Assembly: GCA_021776095.1 (NCBI GenBank)
Contig: JAJFGO010000059.1
Coordinates: 46,325-110,324, forward strand
Length of the DNA stretch: 64,000 bases
Reading direction: 5' to 3'
From: Kiloniellaceae bacterium
GTDB lineage: Bacteria; Pseudomonadota; Alphaproteobacteria; Kiloniellales; J153
Shown: positions 9,472-18,000 of the stretch, piece after piece
Layout of the letters: each line of letters begins with the position of its first letter
Numbering within the stretch: position 1 is the first letter of the stretch
Made by a program: the position numbers and the translations under genes
Notes under the pieces: generated by a model
Databases searched by the model: none
The model's input: the letters and a program-made list of their open reading frames with translations, nothing else
What the model was told of the DNA's origin: nothing

Positions 9472-9701
9472 CGCGACTGTAGACTCGGACTGCGGTTCGC
9501 CATATAGTTTGTGGTCAGAAATCCGTGCGCCCGCCCGTCGGGGCGAAGCCGCGAAATCCTTGGGCCAGTGCCGGACCCAAATGGAGAGCAATGAGGCTCT
9601 CCAGGGTATGAGCCTTCAGGCTCCCCAAAATACTCAGATCGATTCTGTTTGATAGTTGCGCCGCGCGTCCCACGCGCGTCGACACCCAATTGGAGGCAAC
9701 C
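9472..9701 (+). promoter_or_regulatory. Intergenic leader before the amidase operon
   Basis: 230 bases without a gene. It holds a short hairpin (GGAGAGC at 9583-9589 with GCTCTCC at 9596-9602) and, at its end, the GGAGG ribosome binding site at 9692-9696 for the next gene. A promoter for the 9.7-21.5 kb operon is likely here, but I cannot pick a convincing -35/-10 pair. Confidence 0.35.
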
Positions 9702-11219
9702 ATGACCTTACGACGGCCATCCGCGGAAGACTTAGTCGATATCAGTGATCGTTTTGGCCTCAGACTCACGGAAGCGGAGCTGGAGGATTTTCTCGATCTC
9801 ACCGGCGCGGTGCTGGAAGGCTATGACGAACTGGACCAGTATCCGGACCTGCTACGCATGGTCACACCGGCCGTGCGCATTCCGGGCCCGCGCCCAGACC
9901 CCGAGGCCGATCCGCTGAACGGCATCGTGCGCTATTGCGACGTGAAGGCCGCCAGCGACGTGCAGGGAGCTCTGTCCGGCAAGCGAATCGGGGTCAAGGA
10001 CACGATCTGCGTTGCCGGCATCCCGATGACCTGCGCCTCACGGCTGTTGTACGACTATGTTCCCGATATCGACGCCACCGTGGTCATGCGGATTCTGCAG
10101 GCCGGCGGCCATATCACGGCGGTGCTCAATACCGACGATTTCGCTTTTTCCGGCGGTGGCCACACCAGCACCTACGGCGTGGGTCTCAACCCCGTGAACA
10201 AGGACCACACCGCCGGCGGATCGTCTTGCGGTTCGGCGATCGCGCCGGCGACCGGTTTGGTCGATATCGCGCTGGGCGGCGACCAGGGCGGCTCCATCCG
10301 TATCCCCGCGTCCTGGTCTGGGATCGTGGGTCATAAGCCGACGCACGGCCTGGTGCCCTATTCCGGCATTGTCGGTTTCGATCAAACCATCGATCACATC
10401 GGCCCGATGGCCAAGACGGTCGATGACGTGGCCTTGTTGCTCCAGGTGATCGCCGGCAAGGACGATACCTGTATCGATCCGCGCCAGCCGGACAATTTGG
10501 AGGTGCCGGACTACTCGGCTGCCCTGAACGGCGATATCAAGGGCCTAAATATTGCGGTGGTTCAGGAAGGTTTTGGGACACCTGAATCCATGCCCGACGT
10601 CGACGAGGCCGTCGGGGAGGCCGCAAAGTTCTTGACCAAGCTGGGGGCGAGCGTCCAGGAGGTTTCGGTGCCGGAACATCGTCAGGTGGTACCGATTTGG
10701 AACTGCGTGGCGATAGAAGGCGGGGTCGACAGCTTCTATCATGGCCATGCGTCCTACCAAAACAAAGGCTGGTACAATCCACGATTGATGTCGGCCATGG
10801 GGCGAGCAATCAAAACTCATGGCGGTGATTTCTCGCCGACCGCAAAACTGGGCGTTCTGCTCGGGCATTACATGCGAGAAAGTTACGATGGCGTTTTCTA
10901 CGGCCGCGCCCAGAACATGTCGCGCCGCTTGACCGCGGCCTATGACAAGGTTCTACGCGAATTCGATCTCGTGCTCATGCCGACCACGCCGCAGACTGCC
11001 CACGCCGTGCCGGCCATGCCCGAGCAAAACCGCAAGGAACATGTCGTGCAAGCGCTTAACATGGTGCGAAATACGGCGGCTTTCAATCTCACCGGTCATC
11101 CTTCGGTGACCGTGCCTTGCCGCGACATTAAGGGTTTACCTGTGGGCCTCATGTTGACCGGCGCGCACTTCGCGGACGCAACCGTTCTGCGCGCCGCGCA
11201 CGCCTACGCGTCAGCGTAG
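9702..11219 (+). CDS. Amidase-signature amidase (nitrile-hydratase-associated type)
   Basis: Ser-cisSer-Lys amidase of 505 residues. The catalytic lysine is Lys99 (IGVKDTICVAG), the cis-serine Ser175 in GGSSCGSA, and the nucleophile Ser198 in GGDQGGSIRIPASW. The run VGHKPTHGLVPYSG followed by TIDHIGPMAKTVDD is closest to the enantioselective amidases found beside nitrile hydratase in Rhodococcus, but no nitrile hydratase gene is in the window. ATG 9702 has GGAGG 5 bases upstream; a TTG at 9690 is ignored. It probably releases ammonia from an imported amide. The substrate cannot be read from sequence. Confidence 0.87.
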   Translation: MTLRRPSAEDLVDISDRFGLRLTEAELEDFLDLTGAVLEGYDELDQYPDLLRMVTPAVRIPGPRPDPEADPLNGIVRYCDVKAASDVQGALSGKRIGVKDTICVAGIPMTCASRLLYDYVPDIDATVVMRILQAGGHITAVLNTDDFAFSGGGHTSTYGVGLNPVNKDHTAGGSSCGSAIAPATGLVDIALGGDQGGSIRIPASWSGIVGHKPTHGLVPYSGIVGFDQTIDHIGPMAKTVDDVALLLQVIAGKDDTCIDPRQPDNLEVPDYSAALNGDIKGLNIAVVQEGFGTPESMPDVDEAVGEAAKFLTKLGASVQEVSVPEHRQVVPIWNCVAIEGGVDSFYHGHASYQNKGWYNPRLMSAMGRAIKTHGGDFSPTAKLGVLLGHYMRESYDGVFYGRAQNMSRRLTAAYDKVLREFDLVLMPTTPQTAHAVPAMPEQNRKEHVVQALNMVRNTAAFNLTGHPSVTVPCRDIKGLPVGLMLTGAHFADATVLRAAHAYASA

Positions 11220-11624
11220 AAAAGCGACTAGATGCGCTCGTTTTTGTGTGGGCCTGCCGGTCGCTCTTTCGAGATGGGTTCGTCAGCCTGACTTGATATG
11301 GACAGATCAAATTTCAGGGCCGGAGCGGCTCGCACCGCCGCTGCAGAATGGGGTAATTCGTGTTTGAACGGTGCATTGCAACTTGTTTGAGGAGGTTGAT
11401 CGTCCGATAGATCATTTCGACCGGGTTTTTTGCCGCGCCGCCGCCCGAGCCTGCGCGATTTCAACCTTGACGAAAATCGGTTGCCGGACAATCCTTTACC
11501 TCTGCCGTCAAAGCGGTCGGGCTACAGATTGACCGCGCGGCCACGCCGCCCCGACATGCCGTTGCAGACCCGCCACGGGCCGTGCCGACGATGGCGGCAA
11601 TGGACCAACGGGAAGGGTTTGACC
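11220..11624. other. 405-base intergenic region upstream of allA-like gene
   Basis: No convincing gene. An open frame runs in from 11430, but its first 65 residues are Arg/Pro-rich with no family character. The region includes CGTCCGATAGA at 11401-11411, which recurs at 12243-12253 before the next transporter operon, and GGGAAGGG at 11610-11617 as the ribosome binding site of the following gene. Confidence 0.5.
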
Positions 11625-12194
11625 ATGTCGCCGCGGTCGCATCTGAGTTTGGCGTCACCGGCTCGGCTGGGCCCCCGATCTGAAGCCGCCATAGCGGTCA
11701 TCACGCCCGCGCCTCTGACGCGCGCCGCTTTCGCGCCCTATGGTGCCGTCATCGAGGCGGCCGGAGCACAGGGCCGTGCGGCTAACGACGGGCGCGCCCT
11801 GCGTTTCGATCAGATTGCCGAGCTTGCGCACCGCCGACCGGCGCGCGACCCGTCACTCGCGATTTACCAGATCGAGCCCAGCCCTCTGCCGCTGAAGGTC
11901 GACTACCTGGAGCGCCATCCGGCAAGCTGCCAGGTCTTCGTACCGATGAGCACGGGACGGTATCTCGTGATAGCGGCTGGGCAGGCGGCGGACGGCGGGT
12001 CGCGTTTGGAGACTCTGCGCGCCTTCGTCGCGACCTCGACGCAAGGCATATGCTATGGGCCCGGTGTCTGGCACTATCCGATGGTCTCGCTCGACCGGGC
12101 GGCGACCTTCGCCATGTTCATGTGGCAAGCGCCGGCGGCAGCCGAGGACTGTGAGGTGCGGCCGCTCGATGCGCCCGTCGAAGTACGGCAATGA
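11625..12194 (+). CDS. Ureidoglycolate lyase-like cupin protein (AllA family)
   Basis: Cupin of 189 residues resembling ureidoglycolate lyase/hydrolase AllA, which splits ureidoglycolate to glyoxylate plus urea in purine degradation. Family landmarks are LTRAAFAPYGAVIEA near the N-terminus, the central LERHPASCQVFVPMS, and GICYGPGVWHYPMVSL at the metal or substrate site. Start ATG 11625 follows GGGAAGGG; the first 30 residues precede the usual family start and may be a tail. In this operon, with a hydantoinase and an HP0310/PuuE-type deacetylase, it may act on a ureido or carbamoyl intermediate other than ureidoglycolate. Confidence 0.75.
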   Translation: MSPRSHLSLASPARLGPRSEAAIAVITPAPLTRAAFAPYGAVIEAAGAQGRAANDGRALRFDQIAELAHRRPARDPSLAIYQIEPSPLPLKVDYLERHPASCQVFVPMSTGRYLVIAAGQAADGGSRLETLRAFVATSTQGICYGPGVWHYPMVSLDRAATFAMFMWQAPAAAEDCEVRPLDAPVEVRQ

Positions 12195-12226
12195 ACTGGC
12201 TCGACCGGCCGCGTGGTTGCGGTGAT

Positions 12227-12254
12227 TTGACCTGTTCATGACCGTCCGATAGAG
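12227..12254 (+). promoter_or_regulatory. Candidate promoter of the Pot-type transporter operon
   Basis: TTGACC (12227-12232), 16 bases, then ATAGAG (12249-12254), about 50 bases upstream of the binding-protein gene. The -10 is poor. It overlaps the repeated motif CGTCCGATAGA (12243-12253), which could instead be a regulator site. Confidence 0.3.
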
Positions 12255-12304
12255 TTTTTGAGAATAATCTCCTGGTGCGATAAATAACGGGAAAGGTGAG
12301 GCAA

Positions 12305-13612
12305 ATGGCATCCGACAAGAAATCCAAGCGTGCGTCCGGGGTTAGCCGGCGCAAGGTCCTAAAGGGCGCGGCGGCGACCGCCGGTCTCGCCGTTGGCGCT
12401 GGCGCCGTTACGGGCTTCCCCATGGTTTGGGCTCAGAACCTTAAGGATATCACGATCCATCACGTCGGTGCGCCGTACTCGGCGATCATCGATATCGCGA
12501 ACCAGGCCAACAAGGACCTGCCCTTCAAGATCGAGATGCAGGCGCTGGCCCACGATGCCCTGCGCAACCGGCTCGTGACTCAGCCGAAGTCGGTAGATAT
12601 CGCAGACACCGAGTACTTCTTCCTACAGCAGTTGATCCCACGGGGCGATGTCCTGCAGCCGGTCGACCTGGACAAGTTCAAGTATTGGGATCAGGTCGTA
12701 CCGATTTTCACCAAAGGCGAGTATCCGGATGGCCGCAAGGTCTCGCGCCAAGGTGTGCTGCCCTACGAGGTTCAATATCTGGGCGGGCCGAACGAAAAGT
12801 CCTTCCATGACGGCCCGACCAAGTGGGCGAGCGGTATTCCGATGATCTACAATGCCGATACGCTGGGCATTCGGCCGGATCTCGTGAAGCGGGAGATCCA
12901 TAGCTGGAGCGAATTGCTCAATCCGGAGTTCAAAGGCAAGGCGGCGATCCTCGACGTGCCCGAGATCGGCATTATGGACGCGGCCATGGCCATCGAAGCC
13001 CGCGGCGACATAAAGTACGCCGACAAGGGCAACATGACCCGCGAGGAGATCGACAAGACCATCGCGATCCTGATCGACGCCAAGAAATCTGGCCAGTTCC
13101 GCGCGTTCTGGTCGACGTTCGACGAATCGGTCAACCTGATGGCCTCCGGCGAAGTCGTGATCCAGTCCATGTGGTCGCCGGCGGTGACCGCGGTGCGCTC
13201 GCGCGGGATCCCCTGCTATTACGCGCCGCTCAAGGAAGGCTATCGCGCCTGGGCCAGTTCCATGAGCCTGATGAAGCACCTCGACGGCATTCGGCTCGAG
13301 GCGGCCTACGAGTACCTCAACTGGTACCACTCGGGCTGGGAGGGTGCCTTTATCGCACGCCAGGGTTACTACAGCGCCGTGCCGGAAACCGCCAAGAAGT
13401 TCATGTCGGCCGACGAGTGGGGCTACTGGTACGAGGGCAAGGCGGCCAAGGGCGATATCATCGATCCTTACGGCAACGTGATGGAGAAGGCCGGCGCAGT
13501 GCGCGACGGCGGCACGTTCTGGGAACGCATGGGCAATGTCGCCTGCTGGAACACGGTCATGGACGAATCCCGTTACATGACCAGGAAGTGGAACGAGTTC
13601 GTCGCCGCCTAA
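12305..13612 (+). CDS. Tat-exported ABC substrate-binding protein (PotD-like)
   Basis: Periplasmic binding protein of 435 residues for the importer encoded next. The N-terminus has a twin-arginine signal, SRRKVLKG followed by a hydrophobic Ala/Gly stretch ending near MVWAQ. The body resembles spermidine/putrescine-type (family 1) binding proteins, with TKWASGIPMIYNADTLGI and WSELLNPEFKGKAAILD. ATG 12305 follows GGGAAAGGTGAG; a GTG at 12296 lies inside that site. The neighbours suggest a ureide, hydantoin or amide ligand, or a polyamine; the ligand cannot be fixed from sequence. Confidence 0.87.
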   Translation: MASDKKSKRASGVSRRKVLKGAAATAGLAVGAGAVTGFPMVWAQNLKDITIHHVGAPYSAIIDIANQANKDLPFKIEMQALAHDALRNRLVTQPKSVDIADTEYFFLQQLIPRGDVLQPVDLDKFKYWDQVVPIFTKGEYPDGRKVSRQGVLPYEVQYLGGPNEKSFHDGPTKWASGIPMIYNADTLGIRPDLVKREIHSWSELLNPEFKGKAAILDVPEIGIMDAAMAIEARGDIKYADKGNMTREEIDKTIAILIDAKKSGQFRAFWSTFDESVNLMASGEVVIQSMWSPAVTAVRSRGIPCYYAPLKEGYRAWASSMSLMKHLDGIRLEAAYEYLNWYHSGWEGAFIARQGYYSAVPETAKKFMSADEWGYWYEGKAAKGDIIDPYGNVMEKAGAVRDGGTFWERMGNVACWNTVMDESRYMTRKWNEFVAA

Positions 13613-13630
13613 CCGGCCAAGACCTACTGG

Positions 13631-13655
13631 ACGGGGCGGCCTCCGGCCGCCCCGT
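13631..13655 (+). terminator. Intercistronic GC-rich hairpin
   Basis: Perfect 11-base arms (13631-13641 and 13645-13655) with a 3-base TCC loop and no T-run, between the binding-protein and permease genes. This position is typical of elements that stabilise the binding-protein mRNA and give partial termination. Confidence 0.65.
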
Positions 13656-13690
13656 TGCACTCTCGACCCGTGAGCCAACAGGCGCCGAAC

Positions 13691-14551
13691 ATGAAAATCC
13701 CGTCATTGGCCGTGCCCTACCTGCAGGTCGCGCCGCTTGCTCTAGTCCTTTTGGTGTTTTTCGGCATCCCACTGGTCACCGTCGTGGTCGTCAGTTTTTT
13801 CGACTACGTCAATTTTCAGACCGTCCCCGCCTTCATGCTTTACAACTACGAGGAGGTGTTCTCGTCCGGCCTGACGGTCACTCTCTATCTGACTATGTTC
13901 AAGTACGCGGCGATTGTCTGGGCGATCACGCTATTCATCGGCTTTAACGTTTCGTACTTTCTGGTGTTCCATGTCCGGTCTTTGCTGTGGAAAATATTCT
14001 TTTTTCTGGTTTGCACGGTGCCGTTCTGGACCTCGAACATCATCCGCATGATTTCCTGGATTCCGGTGCTGGGCCGCAACGGATTGGTCAATCAGACGCT
14101 CATGAGCCTGGGTCTGATCGACGAGCCCCTGGACTTCCTACTGTTTTCCGATTTTTCGGTGATCGTTGCATACGTGCACCTCTTCACGCTGTTCATGGTC
14201 GTGACCCTGTTCAATTCCATGGCCCGGATCGACCCGGCAATTCTGGAAGCGGCGGTCGACGCCGGAGCCAGCCGCTGGCAGGTGATCACCCAGGTCGTGA
14301 TCCCGCTGACCAAGACCGGCATCGCGCTCGGCTCGATCTTTGTGGTCACCCTGGTCATGGGCGATTTCTTCGTCGTCAAGATCATGAGCGGCGGGCAGAG
14401 CTCCTCGGCGGTTTATGCCATGTGGAACGAAATTTCGATGCTGCAGTACCCGTCCGCGGCGGCTAGCGCGGTGGTCCTGCTCGTTATCGTCCTGCTTATG
14501 GCGGCGGCGATTCTGCGGATCGTTGACGTGCGCAAAGAGCTATCCGGCTGA
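13691..14551 (+). CDS. ABC transporter permease (PotB type)
   Basis: First membrane subunit, about 286 residues, with the binding-protein-dependent permease (BPD_transp_1) fold. The EAA loop is EAAVDAGASRWQVITQVVIPLT near residue 193, where the ATPase docks. Start ATG 13691; GTG 13670 is possible and adds seven residues. Its order after the binding protein and before PotC- and PotA-like genes is the classic spermidine/putrescine-type layout, but relatives carry other cationic or amide solutes. Confidence 0.85.
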   Translation: MKIPSLAVPYLQVAPLALVLLVFFGIPLVTVVVVSFFDYVNFQTVPAFMLYNYEEVFSSGLTVTLYLTMFKYAAIVWAITLFIGFNVSYFLVFHVRSLLWKIFFFLVCTVPFWTSNIIRMISWIPVLGRNGLVNQTLMSLGLIDEPLDFLLFSDFSVIVAYVHLFTLFMVVTLFNSMARIDPAILEAAVDAGASRWQVITQVVIPLTKTGIALGSIFVVTLVMGDFFVVKIMSGGQSSSAVYAMWNEISMLQYPSAAASAVVLLVIVLLMAAAILRIVDVRKELSG

Positions 14552-14572
14552 GGCGGAGGGCGGAACAGAAAA

Positions 14573-15403
14573 ATGGCCCAATATCGCAAACGTCCCTGGA
14601 CCTTTTATGTCCTGGCGGCCTTCTTCACCTTGTTCGTGCTGTTCCTCTACGGGCCCATGCTGGCGATCTACATCCTTTCGTTCCAGGGGCCGACCGGCGG
14701 CCTGACGTTTCCCTTGAATGGGATGTCATTGCACTGGTTCGGGGCCCTGTTCGAACAGCAACGAACCGGGGACTTCGCCGGCTCCTTCACCCGCTCGGTC
14801 CTGCTCGCCTTATTGGTCATGATCTGTACCGTGACCTTTTCGGTCATGGCAGGCCTGGCGTTTAGGCGGCGATTTTTTGGATCGACCGCGATCTTCTATA
14901 TGGCGGTGGCCAGCCTGGTCATGCCGGGCCTGTTTCTCAGCCTGGGGATCGGCTTGATATTCCGGGTTATCGGCGTGCCGACGAACTGGTACGCCTCCGC
15001 GCTCGGGGCGCAACTCACCTGGACTCTGCCATTTGGCCTGCTGATCATGTTCGCGGTGCTCAGCCGGTTCAGCCGCTCTTACGAGGAGGCGGCGCGTGAT
15101 CTGGGAGCAACCAACCGGCAGACCTTGCAATACATCGTGCTGCCAATTCTGTTTCCCGGCTTGATCGCGGTTGCGCTGTTCGGCTTCACGCTATCTTACG
15201 ACGAATTCCCGCGCACCTTGCTGACTGTCGGGCCGGGCAATACCTTGCCGCTGGAAATTTACGCCATGACGACGACGGTTACTTCCCCGGCGCTCTACGC
15301 TCTGGGTACGGTGACCACAGTCGTATCCTTCGTGGCGATTGTTTTATCCCTGGGCTCGATCGCGGTCATCCAATGGCGCCGCGGCGGGCGCTCGCGCAAG
15401 TAG
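14573..15403 (+). CDS. ABC transporter permease (PotC type)
   Basis: Second membrane subunit, 276 residues. It begins with a cytoplasmic AQYRKRPWTFYVLAAFF segment and has the EAA loop EEAARDLGATNRQTLQYIVLP near residue 170, followed by GFTLSYDEFPRTLLTVG, a stretch typical of PotC-like proteins. It pairs with the 13691-14551 product, from which it is separated by 21 bases. Confidence 0.87.
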   Translation: MAQYRKRPWTFYVLAAFFTLFVLFLYGPMLAIYILSFQGPTGGLTFPLNGMSLHWFGALFEQQRTGDFAGSFTRSVLLALLVMICTVTFSVMAGLAFRRRFFGSTAIFYMAVASLVMPGLFLSLGIGLIFRVIGVPTNWYASALGAQLTWTLPFGLLIMFAVLSRFSRSYEEAARDLGATNRQTLQYIVLPILFPGLIAVALFGFTLSYDEFPRTLLTVGPGNTLPLEIYAMTTTVTSPALYALGTVTTVVSFVAIVLSLGSIAVIQWRRGGRSRK

Positions 15404-15440
15404 GCGAAGTTAACAAGAAGAAGATCGGAGGTTGTCCTAG

Positions 15441-16589
15441 ATGGCGCAGAGTGGGGGCATTGAGCTCGCAAACGTTACCAAGCGATTCGGCGATACTCTG
15501 GCGATCGATAATGTGAGCGTGACGGTCCCGCCGGGCACCTATTGTTGCCTGCTGGGCCCCAGCGGGTGCGGCAAAACCACCCTGCTACGGATGATCGCCG
15601 GTCATGAGGAGCCGACCTCCGGCGATGTGCTGATCGATGGCCAATCGGTTCTCGGTCTGCCGCCGGTCAAGCGCGGCACGGCGATGATGTTCCAAAGCTA
15701 CGCCCTGTTTCCGCATTTGACGTGCCTGGATAACGTCGCCTTTAACCTAAAGGTGCACGGGGTGGCCAAGGCGCCGCGCCGCAAACAGGCCCATGAGATG
15801 CTAGAGCGGGTCCAGATGGACGGCTTCGCGGACCGCGTTCCGGCCGAGCTGTCTGGCGGGCAACAGCAGCGCATCGCGCTGGCGCGCTCGCTGATCACCA
15901 ACCCCAAGGTCTTGCTGCTCGACGAACCGCTGTCGGCGTTGGATGAATTTCTGCGCCTGCAGATGCGCGGCAACCTGCGTCAGATGCAGAAGGAGTTTGG
16001 CATCACCTTTGTCCACGTGACCCACACCCAGATGGAGGCGATTGCCGTCGCCGACCTGGTCGTGGTCATGGACCACGGCCAAATCGACCAGGCCGACAGC
16101 GCGCGCGGCGTCTACGATGCGCCGCGCACGACCTATGTCGCACGCTTCATCGGCGGGCAGAACGTGCTTGGCGGCAAGGTTGTGGAGGTCGAGAGCGGCG
16201 CGGCGCTTTTGGAAGACGCCCGTGGCAACCGATTTACCGTGCCGGCCGGGGACACGGCGCCGAATGTCGGCGAGACGCGCTTTCTCTCGATCCGGCGTGA
16301 CCGGATTGAGATGGAGAAGCTGGCCGATCCTTCCGCGACCGGTAGCGACGCCGTAAATTCCGTCGTCGGTAAGGTCTGGATGACGGAGTACCAGGGCACC
16401 TGGGTCAAGGTGAGCATCGTGCTGGCCGACGGGGAGGAGTTCGTTGCTAACATCAGCGACGGCACCTTTTTTGCCAATCCGGCGCGCGAGGGCGATACGG
16501 TTGTCGCGCGCTGGTCGGCGGAAGCGGTGCATCCCCTAGAACATCGCGAGAGCAATTTCGATACGTCGCGGATCGGAATGCACACGTAA
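15441..16589 (+). CDS. ABC transporter ATPase (PotA type)
   Basis: ATPase of 382 residues. Walker A is GPSGCGKT near residue 39, the Q-loop MMFQSYALFPHLT, the signature LSGGQQQRIALARSL, Walker B LLLDEPLSALD and the switch VHVTHTQMEA. The C-terminal 150 residues form the TOBE regulatory domain typical of PotA/FbpC ATPases. Start ATG 15441 has a GGAGG site upstream. It is the last transporter subunit of this operon. Confidence 0.9.
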   Translation: MAQSGGIELANVTKRFGDTLAIDNVSVTVPPGTYCCLLGPSGCGKTTLLRMIAGHEEPTSGDVLIDGQSVLGLPPVKRGTAMMFQSYALFPHLTCLDNVAFNLKVHGVAKAPRRKQAHEMLERVQMDGFADRVPAELSGGQQQRIALARSLITNPKVLLLDEPLSALDEFLRLQMRGNLRQMQKEFGITFVHVTHTQMEAIAVADLVVVMDHGQIDQADSARGVYDAPRTTYVARFIGGQNVLGGKVVEVESGAALLEDARGNRFTVPAGDTAPNVGETRFLSIRRDRIEMEKLADPSATGSDAVNSVVGKVWMTEYQGTWVKVSIVLADGEEFVANISDGTFFANPAREGDTVVARWSAEAVHPLEHRESNFDTSRIGMHT

Positions 16590-16700
16590 GGGATAGATTC
16601 GGTTGAAGGGGCGCGGTGCGCGCGCCGGGACGACCCGAAGGACTTAGGAGATCCGGGCTAGGCTCCTTCACGGAGCTGGGAACAGGAAAGGGAAGCGAAC

Positions 16701-17609
16701 ATGGCGAAGGAAATTTTTTGCGCGTTCGGGGTTGACGTGGACGCCGTCGGTGGTTGGCTGGGATCATACGGTGGCGAAGACTCGCCGCTCGACATCTCGC
16801 GGGGCATGTTTTCGGGCGAGGTCGGCACCCCGCGCCTGGTGCAGCTCTTCGACCGCTTCGGGATCAAGACCACCTGGTTTGTGCCCGGCCATTCGGCGGA
16901 AACCTTTCCCGATCAGATCAAACAAGTGGTCGACGCCGGGCACGAGTTGGGCGTACACGGCTATTCGCACGAGAACCCGATCGCTATGACCCCGCGCCAA
17001 GAGGAAGACGTTCTCGACAAGTGCATCGACCTGCTGCAAAAGATTTCGGGCCGCAAGCCGACCGGCTACGTCGCGCCATGGTGGGAATTCAGCCCAATGA
17101 CCGCCGAGCTCTTGCAGAAGAAGGGCTTCAAATATGACCATAGCCTGATGCATCACGATTTCCAGCCGCACTACGTTAGGGTCGGTGATAGTTGGACCAA
17201 GATCGACTACTCGAAATCGGCGAAGGAGTGGATGAAACCGCTCGTCCGCGGCAAGGAAGTTACCAACATCGTCGAGATCCCGGCGAGCTGGTACACCGAT
17301 GACTTGCCGCCCATGATGTTCATCAAGGCGGCCCCCAACAGTCACGGCTTCGTCAGTCCGCGTCACCTTGAGGAAGTGTGGCGCGATCAGTTCGATTGGG
17401 TCTACCGCGAGTACGATTATGCGGTTTACACCATGACGATCCACCCGGATGTGTCGGGCCGGCCTCAGGTGCTGCTCATGTTGGAGCGCCTGTTCAATCA
17501 CATGAGCCGGCACCCGGGCGTGCGATTCACGACCTTCGACGAGATCGCGAACGATTTTCTGCGCCGCTCTCCGCCGTCGAAGAAAAGGAAGGCGAAAGGG
17601 AAGTCGTAA
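16701..17609 (+). CDS. Polysaccharide-deacetylase-fold hydrolase, HP0310 (HpPgdA)-like
   Basis: NodB-fold metal hydrolase of 302 residues that reads like Helicobacter pylori HP0310 along its length. Metal ligands are Asp14 ([20 protein letters not shown]), His86 and His90 ([10 protein letters not shown]). Other landmarks are [12 protein letters not shown] and [14 protein letters not shown]0310 has been called a peptidoglycan deacetylase, yet the nearest fold relatives include PuuE allantoinase, and there is no signal peptide here. With a hydantoinase and an AllA-like gene beside it, a cytoplasmic small-molecule amidohydrolase role is more likely. GGAAAGGGAAG precedes the ATG. The basic C-terminal tail (KKRKAKGKS) is unusual. 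Confidence 0.82.
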   Translation: MAKEIFCAFGVDVDAVGGWLGSYGGEDSPLDISRGMFSGEVGTPRLVQLFDRFGIKTTWFVPGHSAETFPDQIKQVVDAGHELGVHGYSHENPIAMTPRQEEDVLDKCIDLLQKISGRKPTGYVAPWWEFSPMTAELLQKKGFKYDHSLMHHDFQPHYVRVGDSWTKIDYSKSAKEWMKPLVRGKEVTNIVEIPASWYTDDLPPMMFIKAAPNSHGFVSPRHLEEVWRDQFDWVYREYDYAVYTMTIHPDVSGRPQVLLMLERLFNHMSRHPGVRFTTFDEIANDFLRRSPPSKKRKAKGKS

Positions 17610-17673
17610 GCAGCCGTTGTCCCGCCGCCGGCCTGACTGGGGCGCTGGCGGCGGACCGCGGCGGAGGTGAAAT

Positions 17674-18000
17674 ATGTGCGGACTGTGCGGCGTTCTGGGC
17701 GCCGAGGATCACTGGACCGATGCCGCCGGCACAACGCGGGTCTTCGGGGACACCGGCGCGGGGCGAACCCGGCGCCAAGAGCGTCTGCACAGGGTCGCGA
17801 TTGGGAATAAGATTTTGGCCCACTACGGCCTCAAGCTGAGCGATTGGCAAGGCAGCGCCTATATCCTGCGTAACCGCACCGGCCGCCAGGAGATCGTGCC
17901 CCACCTGGCGGCACTTTGGCCCATGGCCGAGACCTTGGCGCGAACGCCGTGCGACCCCCTGAACCCGGCGGTGATCGCGGCCATGAGCCGATCCGGTTAG
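17674..18000 (+). CDS. Small conserved-looking protein starting MCGLCG, function unknown
   Basis: A 108-residue soluble protein with a very good ribosome binding site (GGAGGTGA, 5 bases before ATG) and a stop directly abutting the next start, so it is certainly a gene. It begins MCGLCGVLGAEDHWTD, giving an N-terminal CxxC; Cys2 would become the N-terminal residue after methionine removal, as in class II glutamine amidotransferases, but the protein is far too short for that fold. The middle has LSDWQGSAYILRNRTGR. I do not recognise a characterised family. Its junction with the CobW GTPase gene suggests a metal- or cofactor-related role in the hydantoinase module. Confidence 0.75.
   Translation: MCGLCGVLGAEDHWTDAAGTTRVFGDTGAGRTRRQERLHRVAIGNKILAHYGLKLSDWQGSAYILRNRTGRQEIVPHLAALWPMAETLARTPCDPLNPAVIAAMSRSG

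Noticed and set aside
9702..11219. Complete nitrile hydratase-amidase operon
   Set aside because: The amidase is of that type, but no nitrile hydratase alpha or beta subunit, nor its activator, is in the window.
17674..18000. Class II glutamine amidotransferase identity for the MCGLCG protein
   Set aside because: Only the first residues resemble the N-terminal cysteine motif; 108 residues are too few for the Ntn fold and the other conserved motifs are absent.
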